Shown here: in pieces, positions 9,326 through 18,969 of the stretch
Layout of the letters: each line of letters starts with the position of its first letter
How positions within the stretch are numbered: position 1 is the stretch's first letter
Assembly (NCBI GenBank): GCA_002471275.1
Contig: DKPQ01000010.1
Coordinates: forward strand, 62,001-126,000
Source of the DNA: Flammeovirgaceae bacterium UBA7330
GTDB lineage: Bacteria > Bacteroidota > Bacteroidia > Cytophagales > Cyclobacteriaceae
Length of the DNA: 64,000 nucleotides
Direction of reading: 5' to 3'
Position numbers and translations under genes: made by a program
The notes under the pieces: model-generated
What the model saw: only the letters and a program-made list of their open reading frames with translations
Databases searched by the model: none
What the model was told of the DNA's origin: nothing

Positions 9326-10876
9326 ATGAATCACACATTTCGGAAATCATCAAAGGTTTTTATATTGATTTTAATGGTGGTATTATCTTCCTGCACCACA
9401 AAACAAGAAGCTTCAGCGCCTGGAAATCCTAACATCGTGATTGTATACCTGGATGACCTGGGATATGGGGATGTGGGTGCTTATGGATCCACCGTATTAA
9501 AAACACCTAATATGGATAGATTGGCCAAAGGAGGGGTGAGGTTTACCAATGGGTATGCTTCTTCAGCTACCTGCACTCCAAGTCGGTATGCAATACTCAC
9601 AGGAGTGTATCCGTGGAGGGAAAAAGATGCCAGGATACTCCCTGGTACCGCACCATTGCTGATGGACACAGAACAAATGACATTGCCCAGGATGCTCAAG
9701 CAAGAAGGATATTACACTGGTATCGTAGGTAAATGGCACCTGGGGCTGGGAGCTGGAAATGTGGACTGGAATGCAAAGATCAGCCCCGGACCCAATGAGG
9801 TAGGGTTTGATTATTCCTACATCCTCGCAGCAACTCAGGATAGAGTGCCAACTGTCTATATCAAAAATGGATATGTAGTTGGTTTGGATCCTGATGATCC
9901 TATTGAAGTCGACTACCAGAAGAATTTTGAGGGTGAGCCCACGGGAAAAGACAACCCTGAACTCCTCACCATGAAGTGGCACCATGGTCACAACAACAGC
10001 ATTGTAAATGGGATTCCACGGATTGGGTTTATGAAGGGAGGAAAGTCCGCGTTGTGGAAGGATGAGGATATGGCTGATACGTTTTTGGAAGAAGCCCAGG
10101 CATTTGTACGGAGAAACAGAGATACACCTTTTTTCCTGTACTATGCTATGCAACAACCGCATGTACCCAGGACACCACATCCACGATTTGCGGGAAAATC
10201 AGGTTTAGGTCCACGTGGTGATGCCATCGTGGAAGCCGATTGGTGTCTGGGTGAGTTTATCAGGACGCTGGAGGAGGAAAACCTTTTGGAAAACACCCTT
10301 ATCATATTTTCCAGCGACAATGGTCCGGTATTGAATGATGGTTACTATGATGATGCTGAAGAGAAAAATGGAGACCATACCCCATGGGGGCCTTTCAGAG
10401 GCGGTAAGTACAGCCTTTTCGAAGCCGGTACTCACGTACCTTTCATTACCTATTGGCAAGGGACCATACAACCAGGGGTGTCTGATGCTTTGGTTTGTCA
10501 ACTGGATTTGTTTTCATCGATTGCTTCGCTTGTCGGAAGCAATGAAAGAATTGCCGATAGTCAGGAAATGCTCAAGACCTTCCTGGGGGAAAGTATAGAA
10601 GGAAGGGAGTCATTGGTGATCGAGGCCACTTCCAGAACAGCTTTGAGGAAAGGAGACTGGGTGTTGATACCCCCATATCCGGGGCCTGAGCTCAATAAGA
10701 TGGTGAATATTGAATTAGGTAACAATAAGGAATATCAACTTTATAATCTGAAGGAAGACATTGGTGAGCAAAATAACCAGGCAGATTCCAACCCTGAGAA
10801 ACTATCTGAAATGATCGAAACATTCCAGGAAATAAGAGGTGTACAAACCGGGGTGGAGCCATTAGAGCTGAAGTAG
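9326..10876 (+). CDS. Sulfatase (Cys-type), lipoprotein
   Basis: This 516-residue arylsulfatase-family enzyme carries the formylglycine signature C83-T-P-S-R87 (SSATCTPSRYAILTG), in which Cys83 is converted to formylglycine by an anaerobic- or FGE-type maturase encoded elsewhere. Metal ligands are seen in YLDDLGYGD near the N-terminus and SSDNGP near residue 332. KWHLG and the C-terminal sub-domain are also present. The lipobox LSSC (Cys23) puts it in the periplasm or at the surface. It hydrolyses sulfate esters, probably on a sulfated glycan, but the substrate is not readable from sequence. It stands alone, about 120 bases from the divergent lipoprotein gene. Confidence 0.92.
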   Translation: MNHTFRKSSKVFILILMVVLSSCTTKQEASAPGNPNIVIVYLDDLGYGDVGAYGSTVLKTPNMDRLAKGGVRFTNGYASSATCTPSRYAILTGVYPWREKDARILPGTAPLLMDTEQMTLPRMLKQEGYYTGIVGKWHLGLGAGNVDWNAKISPGPNEVGFDYSYILAATQDRVPTVYIKNGYVVGLDPDDPIEVDYQKNFEGEPTGKDNPELLTMKWHHGHNNSIVNGIPRIGFMKGGKSALWKDEDMADTFLEEAQAFVRRNRDTPFFLYYAMQQPHVPRTPHPRFAGKSGLGPRGDAIVEADWCLGEFIRTLEEENLLENTLIIFSSDNGPVLNDGYYDDAEEKNGDHTPWGPFRGGKYSLFEAGTHVPFITYWQGTIQPGVSDALVCQLDLFSSIASLVGSNERIADSQEMLKTFLGESIEGRESLVIEATSRTALRKGDWVLIPPYPGPELNKMVNIELGNNKEYQLYNLKEDIGEQNNQADSNPEKLSEMIETFQEIRGVQTGVEPLELK

Positions 10877-10960
10877 TATAAAAAATCCAAAAGCAGAGAG
10901 TGTTTTTACCGCTATATTATGAGTTTTTAATAATTATTTAATTTTCATAAAATAATTATA

Positions 10961-10995
10961 TTTGATATGAATATGATTATAAAATGCTAATTTTG
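10961..10995 (+). promoter_or_regulatory. Candidate Bacteroidota-type promoter for mgsA
   Basis: TTTG at 10961-10964 and TAATTTTG at 10988-10995 match the Bacteroidota -33/-7 pattern (TTTG, TANNTTTG) with a 23-base spacer, at the long end of the usual range. The mgsA ATG lies 62 bases downstream. Confidence 0.4.
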
Positions 10996-11057
10996 TTGCG
11001 ATATATATATCAAAATAAAGGACAAATTGAAGATTAGGTTGAAGTAAAACTCAAGAT

Positions 11058-11516
11058 ATGAAGGATATAGCATTTGGATATGAAAGAAAGAAAATAGCGC
11101 TCGTTGCACATGATTTTAAGAAGAAAGATATGTTGGAATGGGCGAGGTATAATAGGGTGACCTTGTCACACCACGACCTGTATGCCACGGGGACCACCGG
11201 TTCTATGATTGAGCAAGAGGTTGGGATCCCGGTGGTCAAATTGAAAAGTGGTCCATTAGGAGGGGATCAGCAGATAGGCGCCAAGATAGCAGAGGGAGAA
11301 ATAGATTTCCTGATCTTTTTCTGGGATCCCATGTCGCAGATGCCACATGACCCGGATGTGAAGGCATTGCTACGAATAGCAATGGTTTGGAATATACCAG
11401 TGGCTTGCAACAGGGTATCGGCTGACTATGTGATTTCTTCTCCGCTAATGTGGGAGCGAACACCTCGTCATCATACGAACTATGATGGGTATCTAGCACG
11501 AAAAGTAGAAGTTTAA
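11058..11516 (+). CDS. mgsA: Methylglyoxal synthase
   Basis: This 152-residue enzyme converts dihydroxyacetone phosphate to methylglyoxal and phosphate, a bypass that relieves phosphosugar stress. Clear family blocks are VAHDFKK, YATGTTG (phosphate binding), GPLGGDQQIG with catalytic Asp70, and FWDPM...PHDPD. Length matches the family. It stands alone, has its own candidate promoter, and converges with the SRAP gene, leaving 28 bases between. The glyoxalase genes that would detoxify its product are not in the window. Confidence 0.95.
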   Translation: MKDIAFGYERKKIALVAHDFKKKDMLEWARYNRVTLSHHDLYATGTTGSMIEQEVGIPVVKLKSGPLGGDQQIGAKIAEGEIDFLIFFWDPMSQMPHDPDVKALLRIAMVWNIPVACNRVSADYVISSPLMWERTPRHHTNYDGYLARKVEV

Positions 11517-11544
11517 CAATGTAAATCCGGATCAGGTGAGTTAA

Positions 11545-12402
11545 CTAAAAAAGGCTCATCTGGTCTATACCATTTTTGAAATTGAGTTCAGGGTAAGATA
11601 CTTCCTTGATGCAGTCAACATCATTGAGCGGTATGCGGCTTCTACCCTCCTGGACAAACAGCTTTTTCACCGGATAGGCCTTCATTTTTTCTTCGGGGAA
11701 TACTTTGATGCACGCTTTGATATCATCAATGTCATCAGGGTTATCAGAGCCATCAAGCCAGACCTTTGCACTTTCATCATCAAGGATAGCTAGTTGTCTG
11801 GGGCCTTCACTGGCTTTGGGACGATTGTGTACTTTTTGGCAAAGCGGGTTGGCGTCTGTGGTTACGATGGCCACAGTGTCTCTTTGTATGTCTTCATTTT
11901 TACTTTTCCAGGTTCTCCAGATACCTGCCAAAAGCATGGGTTCTTCCGATTTGAGTTGGATATGAAAGTTATAAGAGTTTTTCCCCTGCCAGTGCCAGTC
12001 GTAGTAGCCATCTGCCACGATTACGCATCTTCTTTTCAGTGCCGAAGAATAAAATGGATTGTCAAAATTTTTCTTGAACTTCTCATTGTATTGCTTCTCA
12101 TCAAACAGTGATTCTATGCGTGCATTTAAATACCTCGAAGTATATTTTGCCTCATATTGGTGTGTGTCTTTTACAAACCCGGGAATTAACCCCCAATTGA
12201 AAAACCGGAACCCTTTTGATTGATCGCTGGTGATCACCGGAAGGGGCCAGTGATCAAAAGCTGTGGTGTGAAAGACCGGTCCGTGTTGCTGATTGAATAT
12301 TTCCAGTTGCTTTTCTAGCTTATCGATCTCTTCCTGGCTTTCACCAAACTTCACGGCGTAGTCACGTTGTTTTTTAGTGAGGTATCTGAGGTTGTAGCAC
12401 AT
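11545..12402 (-). CDS. SOS response-associated peptidase (SRAP, YedK/HMCES family)
   Basis: The 285-residue product begins MCYNLRY. Cys2 is the conserved residue that covalently links to abasic sites in single-stranded DNA. NARIES carries the conserved Arg and Glu, ADGYYDWHW matches the family's GFYEW block, and HNRP near residue 205 contains the active-site His. Known relatives shield abasic sites during replication and then release themselves. The H-N-R-P-K form differs from the usual H-x-R-M-P. The N-terminus must begin exactly here, because Met1 is removed to expose Cys2. Confidence 0.9.
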   Translation of the reverse strand: MCYNLRYLTKKQRDYAVKFGESQEEIDKLEKQLEIFNQQHGPVFHTTAFDHWPLPVITSDQSKGFRFFNWGLIPGFVKDTHQYEAKYTSRYLNARIESLFDEKQYNEKFKKNFDNPFYSSALKRRCVIVADGYYDWHWQGKNSYNFHIQLKSEEPMLLAGIWRTWKSKNEDIQRDTVAIVTTDANPLCQKVHNRPKASEGPRQLAILDDESAKVWLDGSDNPDDIDDIKACIKVFPEEKMKAYPVKKLFVQEGRSRIPLNDVDCIKEVSYPELNFKNGIDQMSLF

Positions 12403-12515
12403 GATCTCTAAGATAACCAGTTGCTGGTGGTATTAAAAATCAATTTGGTACTACACGATGATAATCTACTGTTGACAAGGTCAGTATTTTTTAAGAATTT
12501 GGTAGAGGGCTGGAT

Positions 12516-12523
12516 TAAATTTG
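12516..12523 (+). promoter_or_regulatory. Candidate -7 element upstream of the CBM9 lipoprotein gene
   Basis: TAAATTTG at 12516-12523 fits TANNTTTG and lies 35 bases before the ATG at 12558. The nearest TTTG upstream (12498-12501) is only 14 bases away, shorter than normal, so this is a weak call. Confidence 0.3.
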
Positions 12524-12557
12524 TAAGGCATTTAATTTCTTCTTTTACAACTATATA

Positions 12558-13733
12558 ATGAAAGTAATAATACACTTTATCCTATTAAGCTATATCCTTG
12601 TTTTATCGAGCTGTACAAACGAGAAAAAGACAAATACGGATCAACCAGAAGATCTTTTCACCGGACTGGAACATTTATTCACTCCGCCCAAAAACTATGT
12701 GGTTTACAAGACATCCAAACCGATTGTCGTAGATGGTGATATCAATGATGACGATTGGCAAAAAGCCAGGTGGAGCGATGAGTTTGAAGATATTGAAGGA
12801 GACTTAAAGCCTAACCCTTATCTGCGTACCCGCATGAAAATGCTATGGGATGATGAGTACTTTTATTTTGCTGCGGAACTGATCGAGCCACATGTCTGGG
12901 CAACCCTGACCGAACACGATGAGGTGATCTTTATTGATAATGACTTTGAAATATTTATCGATGCCGACAATGATAGAAGCCGGAATTACAAATACCCTGA
13001 TCACGATACACATCGCTATTATGAATTTGAGATGAATGCCTTTAATACCACCTGGGACTTATTTTTAGACAAACCATACCGAAATGGTGGCCTGCCGATG
13101 ACCAACTGGGAAATCAAAGGATTAAAAACCGGTGTAAATGTAATAGGAACCATCAATAATCCGGGAGATACGGATGAAGCCTGGACGGTTGAAGTGGCCA
13201 TCCCATTTTCAGCCATTTGTTTTGGCAGGAAAAGAGAGAATCCTCCTTCCGATGGCGACCAGTACCGGGTCAACTTTTCCAGGGTGCAGTATGATATAGA
13301 TATTATTGACGGGAAATATATTAAACAAAAAGACAGTTTGGGGAAAGATTTGCCATGTTACAATTGGGTTTGGTCACCACAGGGTGTGATCAACATGCAT
13401 TATCCGGAGCGGTGGGGGTACGCACAGTTTAGTGAGGCGGCAGTAGGAACAAAGGAGGTGCCTTTTGTGTCCTATTATTCGGATCTGCAAAAGAAATATT
13501 TATGGTTAATCTATTACAGGCAGCAGGAGATAAGGAGAAAGGGATACCGGTATTCATCCAGTCTAATAGATCTGGGCTTCTCCAGTGAGCAAATAGTAAT
13601 TGACGGCAAAACGAACAACCTCACCCTTGAAGCTATTTCCAACCAATTTGTAGCTACAATACAATCAGTAGATGAACAGACTATTTGGTCAATAAACCAG
13701 GAGGGGCTGGTGCAGCAATCAGCTCAGCCATAA
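12558..13733 (+). CDS. CBM9-like carbohydrate-binding lipoprotein
   Basis: This 391-residue lipoprotein (lipobox VLSSC) contains a family-9 carbohydrate-binding fold. It opens with VVDGDINDDDWQKA, followed by LWDDEYFYFAAEL and a D-N-D-F-E-I-F-I-D-A-D-N-D block that may bind metal. Sequence to about residue 300 fits the fold; the remaining 90 residues (QQEIRRKGYR onward) form a charged tail that I do not recognise. Proteins of this type sit in the periplasm or on the surface and often occur alone. It may serve the SusCD locus 380 bases downstream, but this is inferred only from position. Confidence 0.85.
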   Translation: MKVIIHFILLSYILVLSSCTNEKKTNTDQPEDLFTGLEHLFTPPKNYVVYKTSKPIVVDGDINDDDWQKARWSDEFEDIEGDLKPNPYLRTRMKMLWDDEYFYFAAELIEPHVWATLTEHDEVIFIDNDFEIFIDADNDRSRNYKYPDHDTHRYYEFEMNAFNTTWDLFLDKPYRNGGLPMTNWEIKGLKTGVNVIGTINNPGDTDEAWTVEVAIPFSAICFGRKRENPPSDGDQYRVNFSRVQYDIDIIDGKYIKQKDSLGKDLPCYNWVWSPQGVINMHYPERWGYAQFSEAAVGTKEVPFVSYYSDLQKKYLWLIYYRQQEIRRKGYRYSSSLIDLGFSSEQIVIDGKTNNLTLEAISNQFVATIQSVDEQTIWSINQEGLVQQSAQP

Positions 13734-13745
13734 ATGAATGTTAAT

Positions 13746-13850
13746 ATGAATAGAAAAGAATTTATCGGCAAAGGTCTTGTGGTAGGAGCGTTTTTAGGTC
13801 CCTATGTTGTTGTGAGAATGCAATTCAACCTAATAAAAATCAATCATTAA
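13746..13850 (+). pseudogene. 34-codon remnant of an exported-protein N-terminus
   Basis: An ATG-initiated frame of 34 codons encodes MNRKEFIGKGLVVGAFLGP and then drifts into unrelated sequence, with TAA at 13848-13850. Its first 19 residues match the N-terminus of the PIG-L protein at 24842 (MNRKEFIEKGLVASAMLGP) at 15 positions. The Tat-like signal has no enzyme behind it, so this is best read as what is left after deletion. The rest of the gap (13851-14110) is AT-rich; I see no gene in it, and it should contain the susC promoter. Confidence 0.5.
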
Positions 13851-14110
13851 GAAGCAGTATGGCCATAGATAGCCAGAAGTATTTCATCATATCTAGCTGA
13901 AAAAATCGGTCTAAACGGTATATAATCGGGAGAATCTGATCCGAGAAGTGGTTAATCTTCATTAACACTGCAACTTTTTGCCTGTTTTGTCGGCATAAAT
14001 GAAAAAAAACCTACTAATCGCGCAAATATTTCTACAATATCAGCACAAATCTGTGTATTTATAGATATATTACTTGTAAGTATTAGTATTTATTAAACAT
14101 TATTTAGCGT

Positions 14111-17100
14111 ATGATTAAATTTTTACAAGCATTACTCCTATTGATCAGTTTTGCCTCACTAGGTCAGAATGTATCTGGAGTGGTTACAGCAGGTGGTGAA
14201 GGACTTCCTGGTGTTTCAGTTATAATCAAAGGAACAACCAACGGGACATCTACGGATGTAGACGGACGGTATTCCTTGAGCGTTTCGGGTGTGGATAATC
14301 CTGTACTGGTTTATACATCTGTTGGTTTTTCAACCCAGGAAATTGAGGTTGGAAACAGAACAGTTATCGATGTTGCTTTGGAAGAGGACGAAGTTCAATT
14401 AGGTGAAGTTGTTGTAACAGCTTTGGGAATTGAGCGTGAAGAGAAATCCTTGACTTATACGCAGCAAACGGTAGGTGGGGATGAGCTCACCAAAGTGCGA
14501 GATGTCAATTTCCTAAGTAATTTAGCTGGAAGGGCTGCGGGAGTGCAAATTCAGAAGAGTAGTGGGGGCCCAGGTGGATCAACAAAAGTTCAGTTGAGAG
14601 GAAATAAAAACCTCACCGGAGACAGTGATCCTTTGTTTGTAATCGATGGTATTCCAATGGTTAACAACAAAGGCGGCCAACCAGGCATGTGGGGTGGTGT
14701 AGATGGTGGTGATGGAATTTCGCAGCTTAACCAGGATGATATTGAAAGTATAAGTATCTTGAAAGGTGCCAATGCTGCTGCATTGTATGGGAGCCAGGGA
14801 GCCAATGGTGTGGTTTTGATTACTACTAAAAAGGGGCAAGCAGGCAAGGCAAAAATCACTTTAAATTCAGGAGTCACTTTTGAGAATGTTTTATTGAAGC
14901 CCGACCTGCAATTCAAATACGGTGCTATTGGGGGAATCAAAGAAAGCTGGGACACCAACCCTGGTAATTATGATGATAATTACGTTGATGACTTCTTCAG
15001 AACGGGAGTAAATTTCATTAATTCCATCTCAATCAGTGGAGGTAATGACAAAACTACCGCCTATTTCTCCTATGCTAATACAGATGCCACTGGTATCATG
15101 CCCAACAATGAGTATGGAAGAAACAACATTACTTTCAAACAGTCAACGAAATTATTAAATGACAAATTGACGATAAGGTCGAGTGTGATGTTGGCTCAGG
15201 AAAAAACTGAGAATCGTCCGGCTGCTGGGTATTATTTGAATCCGTTGACAGGTCTGTATCGGTTCCCGCGAAATGGAGCAACTCCTCAACATGATCCTTC
15301 GCTAGGTTTACAAGGCTATGAATACTTCAAGAATAATCCTACATTTTTAAATACAGACAGAAATGTAGAAGAGATGAATTGGTTTGTAACTGATCATCAT
15401 CAGTCTAACCCCTGGTTTTTACTGGAGGGACAGCCAAGCGTAAATGAAACCAAGAGAGTGATTAGCAGTCTCAATTTGGATTACCAATTTACTGAGAATC
15501 TAAGTCTTGCTGTTCGAGGTAATATTGATTATGCCGATAAATTGCAGGAGACTCGATATGCCTCCGGTGGTAATACCACAAACATACACCCTAACGGAAG
15601 ATGGGATTATGACAAGTACCAGGATCAGCTTACCTACGTAGATGCTATCTTGAAATACAATGAAAATTTTGGTGATTTAAGTCTGGGTGTAATAGCAGGG
15701 GCTACTTATCAGAAGAGAGTATATGGTCTGGGAGTGAGTGTAGGTACGGGAACAAATGGATTATTGTATGCCAATGAGTATTATTTCCAAAACCTTCCTG
15801 ATAACGTAGCAGTTAATTCTACATTGGCTTCTCGTGACGTGAAGCAGGGCCTATTCTTCAATACCACTTTAGGATATAGAGATTTTGTGTATTTGGATTT
15901 TTCCGGAAGAACAGATTGGTCATCTACCCTGGTAGGTACCGGGAATGAAAATTACTTTTATCCGGCTGTCGGATTGTCCGCTGTCATCAGTGAGATGTTG
16001 AACATACCTGAGCCGATCAGTTTTGGTAAAGTTAGATTGTCATACAGTCAGGTAGGTCAAGAAATCCCATGGAATCAAATCGTGCCATCAAACTCCGTAG
16101 ATGGCTCAACTGGTGGTGTCAACCGGGCTTCTGTTGCTCCGGGTACTGATTTGAAGCCAGAAATTATCACCACCTTAGAACTAGGTACTCATTGGGATTT
16201 TCTTGATAGTCGAATTGGCATCGACTTTACTTACTACGACATCACATCTACTGATGAGTTCTTTACAGTGCCAGCACTTGCGGGGTCTATATATAATACG
16301 CGTGTAATTAATGTTGGAGAGCTCAACAATAAAGGGATAGAAATCATTGTTGATGGAACACCCATTTACAATAATGATTTTACTTGGAAAACATCTATTA
16401 ATTTTTCAAGAAACATCAACACTGTTGTGAAAGGAGATCCAAACAACCCTGACAACTTTATAAATACTGGAAGTTCCGAGGGTTATTTTGCGCGATTTAA
16501 AGAGGGGGGGTCCATTGGAGATCTTTATACGCTGAGCTTTGTGCGGGATGACCAGGGCAGAATTGTTCTTGGAACTAATGGCGCTCCTCGTAAAACAGCC
16601 GCTAACGCAGATAGTCTTAATTATAGAGGAAACTTGAATCCGGATTTTATCTTGGGTTGGTCAAACAACTTGTCCTATAATAATTTCTCCTTGGCTTTTA
16701 TGATCAACGGTAATTTTGGAGGGTTGGCCGTAAGCAAAACAGAGGCCATGCTGGATGAAGCAGGCGTTTCCCAGAGAACTGCAGACGACAGGGATCAGGG
16801 ATTTACGGCTATCAATGCGGTTTCGAGCGAAGGAAATCCTGTAAGTCAGATCGATCCTGAGCTCTATTATCGTACCATTGGCGGAAGAAACGGTATTATG
16901 GAGCCTTATGTTTATAGCAGAACCAATGTTAGGTTAACACAGGTGGCCTTGAGTTATAATACCAGGATAAGTGCAATCCCGGTCACATTCTCTATTGTGG
17001 GACAAAATCTAATGTTCTTTTATATAGATGCCCCATTTGATCCGGAATTGGCCATGAGTACCAATAGAAACTCGCCTTCCCTTGATAACTTTAATGTTCC

Positions 17101-17143
17101 TGCTACGAGAAATTTTGGGTTCAATATCCAGGTTAGCTTCTAA
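14111..17143 (+). CDS. SusC/RagA family TonB-linked outer-membrane transporter
   Basis: The 1010-residue product carries a signal peptide (ends SLGQ). A carboxypeptidase-regulatory-like domain covers about residues 20-100 (VSGVVTAGGEGLPGVSVIIKG). The SusC signature follows (GEVVVTALGI), then a TonB plug (VQLRGNKNLTGDSDPLFVIDG, ILKGANAAALYGSQGANG) and a long beta-barrel ending in aromatic V-S-F. SusC proteins import oligosaccharides or other nutrients using TonB-ExbBD energy. The SusD partner starts 11 bases after its stop. A run of seven G residues at 16504-16510 lies inside the gene. Confidence 0.95.
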   Translation: MIKFLQALLLLISFASLGQNVSGVVTAGGEGLPGVSVIIKGTTNGTSTDVDGRYSLSVSGVDNPVLVYTSVGFSTQEIEVGNRTVIDVALEEDEVQLGEVVVTALGIEREEKSLTYTQQTVGGDELTKVRDVNFLSNLAGRAAGVQIQKSSGGPGGSTKVQLRGNKNLTGDSDPLFVIDGIPMVNNKGGQPGMWGGVDGGDGISQLNQDDIESISILKGANAAALYGSQGANGVVLITTKKGQAGKAKITLNSGVTFENVLLKPDLQFKYGAIGGIKESWDTNPGNYDDNYVDDFFRTGVNFINSISISGGNDKTTAYFSYANTDATGIMPNNEYGRNNITFKQSTKLLNDKLTIRSSVMLAQEKTENRPAAGYYLNPLTGLYRFPRNGATPQHDPSLGLQGYEYFKNNPTFLNTDRNVEEMNWFVTDHHQSNPWFLLEGQPSVNETKRVISSLNLDYQFTENLSLAVRGNIDYADKLQETRYASGGNTTNIHPNGRWDYDKYQDQLTYVDAILKYNENFGDLSLGVIAGATYQKRVYGLGVSVGTGTNGLLYANEYYFQNLPDNVAVNSTLASRDVKQGLFFNTTLGYRDFVYLDFSGRTDWSSTLVGTGNENYFYPAVGLSAVISEMLNIPEPISFGKVRLSYSQVGQEIPWNQIVPSNSVDGSTGGVNRASVAPGTDLKPEIITTLELGTHWDFLDSRIGIDFTYYDITSTDEFFTVPALAGSIYNTRVINVGELNNKGIEIIVDGTPIYNNDFTWKTSINFSRNINTVVKGDPNNPDNFINTGSSEGYFARFKEGGSIGDLYTLSFVRDDQGRIVLGTNGAPRKTAANADSLNYRGNLNPDFILGWSNNLSYNNFSLAFMINGNFGGLAVSKTEAMLDEAGVSQRTADDRDQGFTAINAVSSEGNPVSQIDPELYYRTIGGRNGIMEPYVYSRTNVRLTQVALSYNTRISAIPVTFSIVGQNLMFFYIDAPFDPELAMSTNRNSPSLDNFNVPATRNFGFNIQVSF

Positions 17144-17154
17144 TTAATAGAGAT

Positions 17155-18774
17155 ATGAATAAAATAATTAAATATATATCAATAGTTACGCTCTTAGTTT
17201 TTAGTGCTTGTACCGAAAACTTTGAAGAAATAAATACGAATCCATACCAGATTTCGGATGCGTCTCTGAGACAGGATAATAATCATGTCGGAGCATTTTT
17301 CCCGACTATGCTGGGTAATATATTTGGTGATCAGATTGAACATAATTTGTGCCATGACTCTTGGGTGCGACATTTAGCTACTCCAACTCCATTTGTAGGC
17401 GGTATTAACAATACGACCTATTACATCCGTTGGAATGTTTATTGGAACCGTTGTTACAATCAGGTCTTTGCTCTGAGTGGTAGGGTAATTGAAATAGCCG
17501 AAGCTGAAGGTAATGATGTCTTCGTTGCCTGGGCAAGATTGATAAGGATCCTTTCCGCTTCAAGACTATCTGCTTATCATGGACCGATTATTTACACAAA
17601 TTATGGGTCTTTGGAAAATACCATCCTCTATGATAGTGAGGAGACGTTGTACAACACCTGGTTTGATGAGCTGGACGACATCGTCGCTACCTTTGAAGCC
17701 AATTCTGATTTTGGAGGAATGGCTGCATTCGATGCGAGTTATGGTGGTAGTATTCCTAACTGGATCAAGTTTGCCAACAGTATGCGATTGCAATTGGCCA
17801 TGCGAATTTCCAAGATAGCTCCAGATTTAGCCAAAGCAGAGGGTGAGAAAGCCATTGCTGCCTCTGGAGGTTTGATTATGACTGCTGCAGATGATTTCAA
17901 AATAAAGCTTTATAATGGGTTTTTCCCTCCGGCTAGAATAGCCTGGGGGTGGGGTGATACCCGTATGAGTGCTTCTATGGAATCTATACTTGTAGGGTAT
18001 GAAGATGGAAGACTCTCTAAATACTTTGAACCTGCCACTGATAACACATTGTATCCTGATCACCCTGATCATCCTTACAAGGGGATTAGAAATGGTGCGA
18101 CATTGGGAGCAAAGGACGACAGGCTTACTTATTCCAACATCAGTAAGGATTTCAACCCAACTACTGCAGATGGAATGCGTCGTTGCTTCATGTCATCTGA
18201 GACGCACTTCTTACTGGCAGAGGCAGCCTTGAGAGGTTGGGCTGGCGCTGGTTCAGCACAAGCTCATTATGAGCAGGGTGTGATGGACTCATTTGCTGAG
18301 TGGGGAGCTGCTGGTGCTGCTGACTATCTTGCCGATGACACCAAAATACCGGTAGATTATAATGATCCAAAAGCGGGTACGGGTGATGTCAATGATTTCC
18401 GTACAGGGGAGACAGATCCAAGGATCATGAACCGATTTGGCAATATCACGGTAAAATGGGATGAGGCAGCTGATAATGAAGTAAAGCTGGAGAAAATAAT
18501 CACGCAAAAATGGATTGCTGCTTATATGAATACCATAGAAGCATGGGTTGATCATCGACGCACAGGTTATCCTAAACTTCCTTACAACTATCAGAATGAT
18601 AGTAACGAGGATTGGGGGATTATTCCAGCTGATGATTTCTTAAGAAGAATGCCATTTGTAGATGCAGAACGCAACAATAACGCTGCGGGTGTTGCCGATG
18701 CTACTACCAAGTTAGGTGGGCCGGACGAAATCGGTACTCGCTTATGGTGGGATACAGGAGGTCCGAACTTCTAA
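17155..18774 (+). CDS. SusD/RagB family nutrient-binding lipoprotein
   Basis: The 539-residue product has a lipobox (FSAC, Cys19) and the SusD-like_2 opening ENFEEINTNPY. Helical TPR-like repeats and the C-terminal TRLWWDTGG block follow. It would form the surface lid of the SusC barrel encoded just upstream. Its group is one of the less studied SusD branches, whose substrates are not only starch. The transcript appears to end at the strong hairpin 18 bases after the stop. Confidence 0.95.
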   Translation: MNKIIKYISIVTLLVFSACTENFEEINTNPYQISDASLRQDNNHVGAFFPTMLGNIFGDQIEHNLCHDSWVRHLATPTPFVGGINNTTYYIRWNVYWNRCYNQVFALSGRVIEIAEAEGNDVFVAWARLIRILSASRLSAYHGPIIYTNYGSLENTILYDSEETLYNTWFDELDDIVATFEANSDFGGMAAFDASYGGSIPNWIKFANSMRLQLAMRISKIAPDLAKAEGEKAIAASGGLIMTAADDFKIKLYNGFFPPARIAWGWGDTRMSASMESILVGYEDGRLSKYFEPATDNTLYPDHPDHPYKGIRNGATLGAKDDRLTYSNISKDFNPTTADGMRRCFMSSETHFLLAEAALRGWAGAGSAQAHYEQGVMDSFAEWGAAGAADYLADDTKIPVDYNDPKAGTGDVNDFRTGETDPRIMNRFGNITVKWDEAADNEVKLEKIITQKWIAAYMNTIEAWVDHRRTGYPKLPYNYQNDSNEDWGIIPADDFLRRMPFVDAERNNNAAGVADATTKLGGPDEIGTRLWWDTGGPNF

Positions 18775-18792
18775 TTCATAATGTTTAATAAC

Positions 18793-18836
18793 AAGGGGTT
18801 GTTTAGAAGATAATATCTTTTAAGCAACCCCTTTTT
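18793..18836 (+). terminator. Strong terminator after susCD
   Basis: AAGGGGTTG (18793-18801) pairs perfectly with CAACCCCTT (18825-18833). An inner hairpin (AAGAT...ATCTT) fills the loop, and TTT follows. This separates the susCD transcript from the FG-GAP genes downstream, or attenuates read-through into them. Confidence 0.8.
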
Positions 18837-18969
18837 ATGATACCAGGTTTATAAGGGTTTTCATACTCACAATAAGGGGTTTTGTGCTCGGTAGTGTTCA
18901 CATTAGACCTTTTGAACGGTTTAAAATATTGCATATTTTTATAGGTATTAATATAGTTTGGTGATAAGA

